Source: Nitriliruptoraceae bacterium
Lineage (GTDB): Bacteria > Actinomycetota > Nitriliruptoria > Nitriliruptorales > Nitriliruptoraceae
Direction of reading: 5' to 3'
Length of the DNA stretch: 5,515 bases
NCBI GenBank assembly: GCA_007131525.1
Contig: SLQK01000337.1
Span: 1 to 5,515 of the forward strand
Below the pieces are notes generated by a model. It made no database searches. It saw only the letters and a list, made by a program, of their open reading frames with translations, and was not told the DNA's origin. The position numbers were made by a program, and so were the translations under genes. Positions within the stretch are counted from its first letter, which is position 1; each line of letters begins with the position of its first letter. Below are positions 1-5,258 of this stretch, in pieces.

Positions 1-5
1 AGCGC

Positions 6-11
6 TACGCT
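6..11 (+). promoter_or_regulatory. possible -10 box for the tRNA-Leu gene
   Basis: TACGCT fits the TANNNT pattern of actinobacterial housekeeping -10 boxes and lies 43 bases before the first base of the tRNA, which would give a 5' leader of roughly 37 nt for RNase P to remove. The -35 region would fall outside the window, so it cannot be judged. This rests on one short match in GC-rich DNA and is weak. Confidence 0.25.
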
Positions 12-54
12 GCCGCCTCCCGCGCCCGCTCGGACCACGACCGCGGCGCGGTCC

Positions 55-141
55 GCCCCCGTGCTGGAACTGGCATACAGGGACGACTCAAAATCGTCTG
101 CCCATGCGGGCTTGTGGGTTCGAGTCCCACCGGGGGTACCA
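55..141 (+). tRNA. tRNA-Leu, anticodon CAA, with encoded CCA
   Basis: A complete class II tRNA folds here. The acceptor stem pairs GCCCCCG (55-61) with CGGGGGT (131-137), the first pair being G-U. The D stem is CTG (64-66) with CAG (78-80), and the D loop contains the conserved GG. The anticodon stem GACGA (82-86) pairs with TCGTC (94-98) around a seven-base loop CTCAAAA; the anticodon is CAA at 89-91, reading UUG. A long variable arm, GCCC (100-103) with GGGC (108-111), is typical of tRNA-Leu. The T stem GTGGG (114-118) pairs with CCCAC (126-130) around TTCGAGT. The discriminator base is A138, as leucyl-tRNA synthetase prefers, and CCA is encoded at 139-141. The only oddity is the G1-U72 pair at the end of the acceptor stem. 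No second tRNA follows. Confidence 0.97.
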
Positions 142-204
142 CCCGCCCACCACCCGTCCGCCACCCGCCAACCACACGTCCAGCACCCGGCAACCGCCCA
201 CCCG
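139..204. repeat. C-rich tract with four CCACCCG copies
   Basis: CCACCCG occurs at 139-145, 150-156, 161-167 and 198-204. The first three are exactly 11 bases apart, and the first uses the tRNA's CCA tail. The whole stretch is C-rich and poor in G and T on the plus strand. There is no hairpin with a T-run here, so it does not look like a normal intrinsic terminator for the tRNA. It may be simple low-complexity expansion, or a C-rich transcript stretch of the kind associated with Rho loading; the sequence does not decide between these. Confidence 0.4.
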
Positions 205-226
205 ATCAGCCGCTCCTTGGGGCTGT

Positions 227-255
227 TTGGCCCGCCGGTCCACCGCCGCTAGCGT
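227..255 (+). promoter_or_regulatory. probable promoter of the coiled-coil gene and pdtaR unit
   Basis: TTGGCC at 227-232 matches four of six bases of the TTGACA -35 consensus, and TAGCGT at 250-255 fits TANNNT. The spacer is exactly 17 bases. Transcription would start near 262, about 35 bases before the ATG at 297. Position, spacing and orientation all suit a housekeeping-sigma promoter for the two-gene unit downstream. An inverted repeat (236-262) covers the spacer and -10. No experiment supports this; it is a consensus reading. Confidence 0.5.
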
Positions 256-262
256 TGGACCG
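236..262. promoter_or_regulatory. operator-like inverted repeat over the -10 box
   Basis: CGGTCCA (236-242) and TGGACCG (256-262) form a perfect 7-bp inverted repeat with a 13-base centre. The centre contains the perfect 8-bp palindrome CGCTAGCG (247-254), which includes part of the putative -10. Nearly concentric palindromes on a promoter are what a dimeric repressor site looks like. The alternative is an RNA hairpin at the end of the tRNA transcript, but there is no T-run. Confidence 0.4.
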
Positions 263-296
263 CCACCGATGCGCCCCGCCCATCGGGTCGGACGAC

Positions 297-650
297 ATGC
301 CCACGTCGAAGGCAGCGATCACGGCTGGATCCAGGCAGCTCCCGCGAACGCGCCGACGGCTGGAGCGGACCCGTTCGGCCCTTGAGCGAGCGCAGGCCAC
401 CGAGCGTGAGCTCGCGGAGCAGGTCGCGTACCTCGACGCGGTCGCAGCGGATGCTCACACCCGGGGGCTGGTGGCAGACGACCCCCAGGCGGCGCGCGAG
501 GCGCGCGACGCCCGCAGCGATCTCGACCGTCACACCGCCCTGCTCGACGACACCCGCCGGGAGATCAACCGCCTGCTCGCCGAGCAGGACGCCCTCCTCG
601 AGCGCCTCCTCGAGCTCACACGCCCACCCGGCCGGAGGAACCCACCGTGA
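297..650 (+). CDS. small coiled-coil protein of unknown function
   Basis: The product is 117 residues, and I do not recognise a named family. Residues 1-18 are basic and probably disordered. Two charged alpha-helical stretches follow, about 19-53 and 63-108, broken near Gly57. The second shows a heptad pattern with L76, L83, I90, Q97 and L104 in one register and L93/L94, L100/L101 and L107 filling the other core positions, so a helical hairpin or dimeric coiled coil is likely. The tail is Pro/Arg-rich. There is no signal peptide, membrane span or cysteine. The ATG at 297 was chosen because it falls 35 bases after a likely start of transcription and no other good start lies nearby in frame; its ribosome site is weak. 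Its TGA overlaps the GTG of the response regulator by four bases (GTGA, 647-650), which implies co-transcription and probably translational coupling. Third positions are strongly G/C, as expected of a real gene here. A role linked to the regulator is inference from position only. Confidence 0.8.
   Translation: MPTSKAAITAGSRQLPRTRRRLERTRSALERAQATERELAEQVAYLDAVAADAHTRGLVADDPQAAREARDARSDLDRHTALLDDTRREINRLLAEQDALLERLLELTRPPGRRNPP
634..639 (+). promoter_or_regulatory. ribosome binding site of the response regulator gene
   Basis: GGAGGA ends seven bases before the GTG at 647. It lies inside the 3' end of the upstream coiled-coil gene and supports the GTG start over the later GTG in frame at residue 22. 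Confidence 0.75.
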
Positions 651-1270
651 GCGATGCGACCGCCGGGCCGCCCCCCACCAGTCCCGACGCCGATGAGGTT
701 CCCACGCGGGTGCTGATCGCCGAGGACGAGGCGTTGATCCGTCTCGATCTGAAGGAGATGCTCGAGGAGGAGGGCTTCGATGTCGTCGCCGAGGTCGCGG
801 ACGGCGCATCGGCGGTCCGCCTGACCCGGGAACTGCGACCGGATCTGGTGATCCTGGATGTCAAGATGCCGGTGATGGACGGCATCCAGGCCGCCGAGGA
901 GATCGCCAAGGAACGGCTGGCCGCGATCCTGATCCTGACGGCGTTCAGCCAGCGGGACCTGGTCGAGAAGGCGCGGCGCGCCGGGGCGATGGCCTACCTC
1001 GTCAAGCCCTTCCAGAAGCACGACCTCCTGCCGGCCGTGGAGATCGCCGCGGGCCGGTTCCGGGACCTGTCCGGGCTCGAGCGGGAGGTCGACGACCTCC
1101 ATGGACGGCTGGAGGCACGCAAGCTGGTGGAGCGGGCCAAGGGCCTCCTGCAGTCCCACGAGGGGATGAGCGAGGCGGACGCCTTCCGGTTCGTCCAGCG
1201 GCAGGCGATGGAGCGCCGGCTGACCATGCGCCAGGTCGCCGAGCAGGTCATCGAACGGCTCGAGAGCTGA
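647..1270 (+). CDS. pdtaR: receiver-ANTAR response regulator, PdtaR family
   Basis: This 207-residue cytoplasmic regulator has an N-terminal receiver domain (about 20-135) and a C-terminal ANTAR RNA-binding domain (about 150-205). In the receiver, the acidic pocket is E26-D27, the phosphate-accepting Asp is D71 (LVILDVKMP), the switch Thr is T98 and the conserved Lys is K120 followed by P121. The first 19 residues are a Pro/Asp-rich extension. The ANTAR part shows the typical order: a helix leading to LVERAKGLLQ, then GMSEADAFRFVQRQAM and the MRQVAEQVIE helix. Known relatives such as M. tuberculosis Rv1626 are phosphorylated by the sensor kinase PdtaS and then bind paired RNA hairpins to prevent transcription termination. 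No kinase gene is in the window, which fits the usual orphan arrangement. The start is GTG with GGAGGA seven bases before it, overlapping the stop of the coiled-coil gene. Length and motifs are complete, so it should be functional. The symbol is assigned from domain architecture and closeness to polA. Confidence 0.93.
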   Translation: MSDATAGPPPTSPDADEVPTRVLIAEDEALIRLDLKEMLEEEGFDVVAEVADGASAVRLTRELRPDLVILDVKMPVMDGIQAAEEIAKERLAAILILTAFSQRDLVEKARRAGAMAYLVKPFQKHDLLPAVEIAAGRFRDLSGLEREVDDLHGRLEARKLVERAKGLLQSHEGMSEADAFRFVQRQAMERRLTMRQVAEQVIERLES

Positions 1271-1344
1271 TCCCGCCGGCAGCTCGACGCCCGGGCAGTC
1301 CGGAAGCGGCAGACCGGGAGCGGGAGGCCGCGTGATCGACAGGC

Positions 1345-1365
1345 CCCCGCCTGGACGCCGCGGGG
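1345..1365. terminator. hairpin, 6-bp stem, 9-base loop
   Basis: CCCCGC (1345-1350) pairs with GCGGGG (1360-1365). It is the first of four tandem hairpins starting 75 bases after the pdtaR stop. All stem pairs are G-C, and there is no T-run after it. A terminator role is inferred from the convergent setting. Confidence 0.3.
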
Positions 1366-1369
1366 CGAG

Positions 1370-1384
1370 CCCTCCTGGGGAGGG
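1370..1384. terminator. hairpin, 6-bp stem, 3-base loop
   Basis: CCCTCC (1370-1375) pairs perfectly with GGAGGG (1379-1384) around TGG. The stem is compact and stable, but no T-run follows on either strand. Confidence 0.35.
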
Positions 1385-1387
1385 AGT

Positions 1388-1445
1388 GGATCCCGGGTGG
1401 AACGACCGGCGGGAGAGGGAGAGGTGGAGGCTCCACCCGGGATCC
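1388..1445. terminator. perfect 14-bp inverted repeat, probable bidirectional terminator
   Basis: GGATCCCGGGTGGA (1388-1401) is the exact reverse complement of 1432-1445, separated by 30 bases. A second, shorter hairpin uses part of the same right arm: GGTGG (1423-1427) with CCACC (1433-1437), the loop being AGGCT. The two folds exclude each other because both need 1433-1437. This is the strongest structure in the gap, 118 bases after the pdtaR stop and 133 bases after the thioredoxin stop, so it could serve both convergent transcripts. Lack of a T-run is common in GC-rich actinobacterial terminators. A protein-binding palindrome is the other option. Confidence 0.55.
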
Positions 1446-1448
1446 GGG

Positions 1449-1470
1449 GACGGGACCTGGAGATCCCGTC
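1449..1470. terminator. hairpin, 7-bp stem, 8-base loop
   Basis: GACGGGA (1449-1455) pairs with TCCCGTC (1464-1470) around CCTGGAGA. It lies four bases after the 14-bp inverted repeat and completes the row of tandem hairpins between the convergent genes. No T-run follows. Confidence 0.4.
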
Positions 1471-1549
1471 GGTGTCACTGGCGGATGACGTCGGAGACGC
1501 TACGCCCCGCACGTTGCGGCCAGGTTTCGACCACGTTGGCGCTGCGTGA

Positions 1550-1569
1550 CCGCGGCGAGTTGACCGCGG
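1550..1569 (-). terminator. hairpin just after the thioredoxin gene stop
   Basis: CCGCGG (1550-1555) pairs with CCGCGG (1564-1569) around CGAGTTGA. On the minus strand it starts eight bases past the TGA of the thioredoxin gene, the usual place for a terminator or 3'-end stabilising hairpin. Because CCGCGG is itself palindromic, the repeat may also be chance in such GC-rich DNA. Confidence 0.35.
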
Positions 1570-1577
1570 GACCGTCC

Positions 1578-2402
1578 TCAGAACAGGGCCCGCGCCAGGC
1601 GGGGTCGGGCGGCGACCACCCGCGGGTCCTGATCGCCGAGCAGGCCGAACAGCCGGACGAGGTGCTCACGGGCCGGCTCACGGCTGTCACCCCCGAGCTG
1701 CACCGCGGCCAGCAGGTGCTCGATCGCCTCGCCGTAGGCCTCCTCGGCGGCCTCCGCCCGCCCGAGCGCCAGCAGGTCGGCACCGCTGGCGTTCCCCTCC
1801 TCGATGCGAGCCCGCAAGCTGGCGACGTCGGCACCGTCGCGGGCCAGCTCGATCCGGGTCACGACCGCTTCCGCGGCCGGATCGGGGCGGTGTGGGGTGA
1901 CGAGCGCCAGGGCCCGGGTGGGGTCCTGGGTGCGCAGCAGCTCCGCCAGGCCGATCGCCGCCTCCCGGTGGCTCGGGTCGAGCTCCAGGGCCCGCTCGAG
2001 CTCCGCGATGGCGGCCGGCCCGGTGGCGGACCGGGCGCGGGCCACCGCCTGGTCGGCCTCGGTCGGCAGGAGGTCCTCGATGAAGGCCGCGAGCCTGGGC
2101 TCGGGCTGGACCCCGGTGAACTGCGCAACGGCGGTGCCGTCCCGGAAGCCGACGACCTGCGGGATGCCCTGCACGCGGTAGCGCTGGGCGAGGGCCTGGT
2201 TCGCGTCGACATCGACCTTGGCGAGCAGCACCCGTCCGTCCTGGGCGGCGACGGCGCGCTCGAGCATGGGGGTCAGCTGACGGCAGGGGCCGCACCAGGC
2301 CGCCCAGAAGTCCACGATCACGGGCCGCTCGTGGGACGCGGCGATCACCGCCTCGTCGAAGGTCGTCGTGTCGACATCGATGACGTGGGGAGCTGCGCTC
2401 AC
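1578..2402 (-). CDS. thioredoxin-TPR protein, CnoX/YbbN-like
   Basis: The product has 274 residues. Residues 8-112 form a thioredoxin fold: buried Asp D31 in VIVDFWA, the active site W36-C37-G38-P39-C40, K62 in the AKVDVD strand and cis-Pro P81 in QGIPQVV. Residues 116-274 are helical and contain TPR-like repeats, clearest at 131-166 (AIAELERALELDPSHREAA onward) and 205-235. This two-part layout is that of CnoX/YbbN proteins, cytosolic holdases that protect unfolded or oxidised proteins and hand them to GroEL; in E. coli the first active-site Cys is lost, while here both are present, so disulfide exchange should be possible. There is no signal peptide. The GTG start at 2402 is backed by GAGG eight bases upstream and by the thioredoxin fold beginning right after it; further upstream frame extension would run antisense through polA. 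It is transcribed divergently from polA and converges on pdtaR. The redox partner is not visible. Confidence 0.9.
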   Translation of the reverse strand: MSAAPHVIDVDTTTFDEAVIAASHERPVIVDFWAAWCGPCRQLTPMLERAVAAQDGRVLLAKVDVDANQALAQRYRVQGIPQVVGFRDGTAVAQFTGVQPEPRLAAFIEDLLPTEADQAVARARSATGPAAIAELERALELDPSHREAAIGLAELLRTQDPTRALALVTPHRPDPAAEAVVTRIELARDGADVASLRARIEEGNASGADLLALGRAEAAEEAYGEAIEHLLAAVQLGGDSREPAREHLVRLFGLLGDQDPRVVAARPRLARALF

Positions 2403-2410
2403 GGTGCGAA

Positions 2411-2414
2411 CCTC
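2411..2414 (-). promoter_or_regulatory. ribosome binding site of the thioredoxin-TPR gene
   Basis: On the minus strand, GAGG (within GCGAGG) sits eight bases before the GTG start. It supports this start over any start further upstream. Confidence 0.6.
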
Positions 2415-2416
2415 GC

Positions 2417-2445
2417 GGGTGGGGTCGGCGGGGGGCCGAGGCGGG
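2417..2445 (+). other. G-quadruplex motif in the divergent control region
   Basis: Four G-runs lie at 2417-2419, 2421-2424, 2430-2435 and 2443-2445, with loops of one, five and seven bases, meeting the usual rule of four runs of at least three G with loops of one to seven. It is on the template strand of the thioredoxin gene, just upstream of its ribosome site, and about 100 bases upstream of the polA -10. G-runs are frequent in DNA this GC-rich, so function is uncertain. Confidence 0.4.
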
Positions 2446-2546
2446 CCGGCCTGTCGGTTCCTTCGGGGGAGCGGTGGGGATGGACGGACCGGACGCGCGG
2501 GCACGGCAGGTGGGCGCCGTCCGGGGGTCGCCCACCGGACGCTCAC

Positions 2547-2552
2547 TAGGCT
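2547..2552 (+). promoter_or_regulatory. probable -10 box of polA
   Basis: TAGGCT fits TANNNT and would start transcription near 2559, giving a leader of about 24 bases that contains the ribosome site. The TA here is the only TA step in the 180-base divergent gap. No good -35 is found 16-18 bases upstream, which is not rare in actinobacteria. No clear promoter is seen for the thioredoxin gene on the other strand. Confidence 0.45.
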
Positions 2553-2570
2553 GACAACGCCGAGGCGTCC

Positions 2571-2576
2571 GAGGAG
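2571..2576 (+). promoter_or_regulatory. ribosome binding site of polA
   Basis: GAGGAG ends six bases before the GTG at 2583 and fixes that codon as the start. Confidence 0.75.
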
Positions 2577-2582
2577 CTTCCC

Positions 2583-5258
2583 GTGCCCGATCAGCGCACC
2601 CTGTTGCTGCTCGACGGGCACTCCCTGGCCTACCGGGCCTTCCACGCCCTGCCCGACACCCTGCGGACGGCGACCGGCCAGCTGACCAACGCCGTCTACG
2701 GCTTCACCTCCATGCTGGTCAAGCTGCTCGCCGACCGGGAACCGGACGGGGTGGTGGTCGCCTTCGACCGCGGCCGCGACGTGGAGCGCACCACGGCCTA
2801 CCCGGCCTATAAGGCCAACCGGGCCGAGCCCCCCGAGGAGTTCCGGCCCCAGGTGGCGCTGATCAAGCAGGTGCTCACCGCCCTCGACATCCCCGTCGTC
2901 GAGGTGGAGGGCGTCGAGGCCGACGACGTGCTGGCGACCCTGGCGACCCGGGCGGTGGCGGCGGGGGCCCACGCCTACGTGGTGACCGGGGACCGCGACG
3001 CGATGCAACTCGTGGCCGAGGACCTGACGGTCCTCTACACCCTGCGGGGGATGAGCGACCTCGCGGAGATGACCCCCGAGGCGGTGCAGGAACGCTACGG
3101 GGTCCCACCGGAGCGCTACGTCGAGCTGGCCGCGCTGCGCGGTGACACCTCCGACAACCTGCCGGGCGTGCCCGGTGTCGGTGACAAGACCGCCGCCAAG
3201 CTGCTGACCACCTTCGGCGACCTCGACACCGTCTTCGAGCGGCTCGACGAGGTGCCGGGGAAGAAGGTGCCGCAGATGCTGGCCGAGCACCGCGAGCGGG
3301 TGCTGACCAACCGGGCGATCATGCGGCTGCGACGCGACCTGGAGCTCGACCTCGACCCGGAGCAGGTGGCCGCCCCGCGTCCCGACGCCGCGGCCGTCCG
3401 TGAGCTGTTCGGCGCCCTGGAGTTCCGGGCCCTCTACGACCGGCTCCCGCCCGAGCTGCTCGGCGAGGTGGCGGAGGCCCCGGACCGCGTCGAGGTGCAG
3501 CCCCGGGCGCTGCCCGCCGGTGGCATGGCGCCCTGGCTGGCGGCCGTCGACGGCCCCGTCGCGGTCCTGGCCACCTGCGAGGGCCAGGTCCCCCACCTGC
3601 GGTGGACCGCCGTGTCCCTGGCCGCCTCCGGTGCCGAGCCCGTCAGTGCCGATCTCGCCCGGCTGTCGGAGGAGGACCTGGCGGCGCTGGGGGACTGGCT
3701 GGCGTCCGGCGACCGACCCGTCGTCACCCACGACCTGAAGCTGCTGGATCACGCCGCCCACGCCCGCGGCTGGTCGGTGGCGGGGGTCACCGTGGACACC
3801 GAGCTCGCGGCCTACCTCCTGGCACCCGAGCAGCGCAGCTTCACCCTCGACCGCCTGGCGTTGCACGAGCTCGGTCGCTCGCTCGAGCCCGAGGACGACC
3901 AGCAGGCCGCCGGGGATCAGCTCAGCCTGGACGTCACGACCGAGGAACCGGTCGCCGAGCGCGGACTGGCCGTCGCCGCGACCCTGCAGCTCGCCGACCA
4001 TCTCCTCGCCCAGCTCGAGGCCCGGGAGCAACGTGAGCTGCTCGCGCGCATCGAGCTGCCCCTGGCCCCGGTGCTGGCCCAGATGGAACGGACCGGGATC
4101 GCCGTGGATCGCGAGGTGCTGGCCGAGCTGCGGACCCGGCTGTCGCGGCGGGTCGACAGCCTCGAGCGGGAGGTCCACGACCACGCGGGCCGCACCTTCA
4201 ACGTCGGGTCCGGCCCGCAGCTCCAGGAGGTGCTGTTCGAGGACCTCGGTCTGCCGCGGACACGCCGGATCAAGACCGGGTACTCCACCGACGCCCAGGC
4301 GCTCGGCAACCTCGCCGACGCCCACCCGATCGTGCCGGCGATCCTCGAGTGGCGGGAGGTGTCGAAGCTGCTCAGCACCTACGTCGATGCGCTGCCGAAG
4401 CTGATCGACCGGGACACGGGCCGGATCCACACCACCCTGTCCCAGACCATCGCCGCGACGGGCCGGCTGTCCTCCTCCCACCCGAACCTGCAGAACATCC
4501 CGGTCCGGCGGGCCGAGGGCCGGGAGATCCGACGGGCCTTCGTGGCCGGGGAGGGCTACGACGTCCTCCTGGTCGCCGACTACTCCCAGATCGAGCTCAG
4601 GATCCTCGCCCACCTCTCCGGGGACGAGGGGCTGCTGTCGGCCTTCGCCTCGGGCGAGGACATCCATGCCACCACCGCCGCGAAGGTGTTCGAGGTCCCC
4701 CTGGCCGAGGTGGACGGCGGGCTGAGGGACCGGGCCAAAGCGGTCAACTACGGCCTGGCCTACGGGCTGACCGCCTACGGTCTGGCCCAGCAGCTCGGGA
4801 TCGCCCCTGACGAGGCGCAGGCCATCGTCGACGCCTACTTCGCCCGGTTCCCGGGGGTCCGCAGCTTCCTCGACGACGCCGTCGCGGGCGCGACCACCAG
4901 CGGCTACACCACGACGATGTTCGGCCGCCGCCGCTACCTCCCCGACCTGCGCTCCGACGACCGCAGCCGCCGCCAGATGGCCGAGCGCATGGCCCTCAAC
5001 GCACCGATCCAGGGCACCGCCGCCGACGTGATCAAGCTGGCGATGATCGAGCTGGCCGACGCGCTGGACGCCAGCGACCTCGGGGCCCGCCTCCTCCTAC
5101 AGGTGCACGACGAGGTCATCCTCGAGGTGCCCGACGGCGAGGTGGAGCGCACCCGGACGCTGGTGGAGGAGGTACTCAGCTCCGTGACCGAGCTGGCCGT
5201 CCCGCTGGAGGTCGACAGCGCGGTCGGTCGCACCTGGTTCGACGCGCAGAAGCACTGA
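2583..5258 (+). CDS. polA: DNA polymerase I
   Basis: This 891-residue enzyme fills repair gaps and removes RNA primers of Okazaki fragments. The 5' nuclease domain (1 to about 295) has the metal ligands: D11 (LLLLDGHSLAYRAF), D62 (AFDRGRD), E112/D114/D115 (VEADDV), D137/D139 (TGDRD) and D188/D191 (GDTSDN), followed by a helix-hairpin-helix (GVPGVGDKTAAKLL). The middle domain (about 310-480) keeps the 3'-5' exonuclease fold but not its chemistry: no DxE at the first motif, and A465 stands where E. coli has D501, so proofreading is predicted absent. The polymerase domain (about 485-891) is intact: motif A DYSQIELR with D666, O-helix R715 to G728 with K719 and Y723, motif B partner residues, and motif C VHDE with D843 and E844. 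Y723 occupies the site of E. coli F762. Length is close to the known enzymes (904 in M. tuberculosis, 928 in E. coli). GTG start, with GAGGAG six bases upstream. It is divergent from the thioredoxin gene and convergent with the next gene. Confidence 0.98.
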   Translation: MPDQRTLLLLDGHSLAYRAFHALPDTLRTATGQLTNAVYGFTSMLVKLLADREPDGVVVAFDRGRDVERTTAYPAYKANRAEPPEEFRPQVALIKQVLTALDIPVVEVEGVEADDVLATLATRAVAAGAHAYVVTGDRDAMQLVAEDLTVLYTLRGMSDLAEMTPEAVQERYGVPPERYVELAALRGDTSDNLPGVPGVGDKTAAKLLTTFGDLDTVFERLDEVPGKKVPQMLAEHRERVLTNRAIMRLRRDLELDLDPEQVAAPRPDAAAVRELFGALEFRALYDRLPPELLGEVAEAPDRVEVQPRALPAGGMAPWLAAVDGPVAVLATCEGQVPHLRWTAVSLAASGAEPVSADLARLSEEDLAALGDWLASGDRPVVTHDLKLLDHAAHARGWSVAGVTVDTELAAYLLAPEQRSFTLDRLALHELGRSLEPEDDQQAAGDQLSLDVTTEEPVAERGLAVAATLQLADHLLAQLEAREQRELLARIELPLAPVLAQMERTGIAVDREVLAELRTRLSRRVDSLEREVHDHAGRTFNVGSGPQLQEVLFEDLGLPRTRRIKTGYSTDAQALGNLADAHPIVPAILEWREVSKLLSTYVDALPKLIDRDTGRIHTTLSQTIAATGRLSSSHPNLQNIPVRRAEGREIRRAFVAGEGYDVLLVADYSQIELRILAHLSGDEGLLSAFASGEDIHATTAAKVFEVPLAEVDGGLRDRAKAVNYGLAYGLTAYGLAQQLGIAPDEAQAIVDAYFARFPGVRSFLDDAVAGATTSGYTTTMFGRRRYLPDLRSDDRSRRQMAERMALNAPIQGTAADVIKLAMIELADALDASDLGARLLLQVHDEVILEVPDGEVERTRTLVEEVLSSVTELAVPLEVDSAVGRTWFDAQKH

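Larger units (their letters stand above)
1271..1577. other. convergent intergenic region without a gene, rich in hairpins
   Basis: These 307 bases separate the stop of pdtaR (plus) from the stop of the thioredoxin gene (minus). Open frames crossing it show Arg/Pro/Gly-rich, low-complexity translations and no convincing ribosome site, so I see no gene. It carries five non-overlapping inverted repeats, at 1345-1365, 1370-1384, 1388-1445, 1449-1470 and 1550-1569, and a purine-rich run at 1411-1424. A 9-bp direct repeat TGACCGCGG occurs at 1547-1555 and 1561-1569. None of the hairpins is followed by a T-run. The likeliest role is to end transcription from both sides. Confidence 0.7.

Noticed and set aside
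114..141. The tRNA 3' end as an attachment site for an integrated element
   Set aside because: There is no integrase nearby, no direct repeat of the tRNA end within the window, and the genes downstream are core genes.
5..193. A 62-codon minus-strand frame containing the peptide VGLEPTSPHG
   Set aside because: It is the antisense translation of the tRNA-Leu gene; such peptides are a common false annotation over tRNAs.
1345..1569. The intergenic hairpins as an ANTAR-binding dual hexaloop motif
   Set aside because: The known target needs two adjacent stems with six-base loops having A at position 1 and G at position 4. The loops here are 3, 5, 8 or 9 bases, or 30 in the long repeat, and none fits.
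2456..2461. GGAACC on the minus strand as the -35 of a stress (ECF) sigma promoter for the thioredoxin gene
   Set aside because: No matching -10 such as GTT or CGTC lies 16-19 bases further on, so the hexamer is probably chance.
1332..2549. A 405-codon plus-strand frame antisense to the thioredoxin gene
   Set aside because: It has no ribosome site or recognisable domain, has Gly/Arg-rich composition, and lies opposite a clear thioredoxin-TPR gene.
1578..4667. A 1029-codon open frame on the minus strand running through the thioredoxin gene and antisense to most of polA
   Set aside because: Only its last 274 residues look like a protein. The rest is rich in Gly, Val, His and Gln with no domain, as expected when a GC3-biased gene is read from the opposite strand; the polA frame there has all its catalytic motifs.
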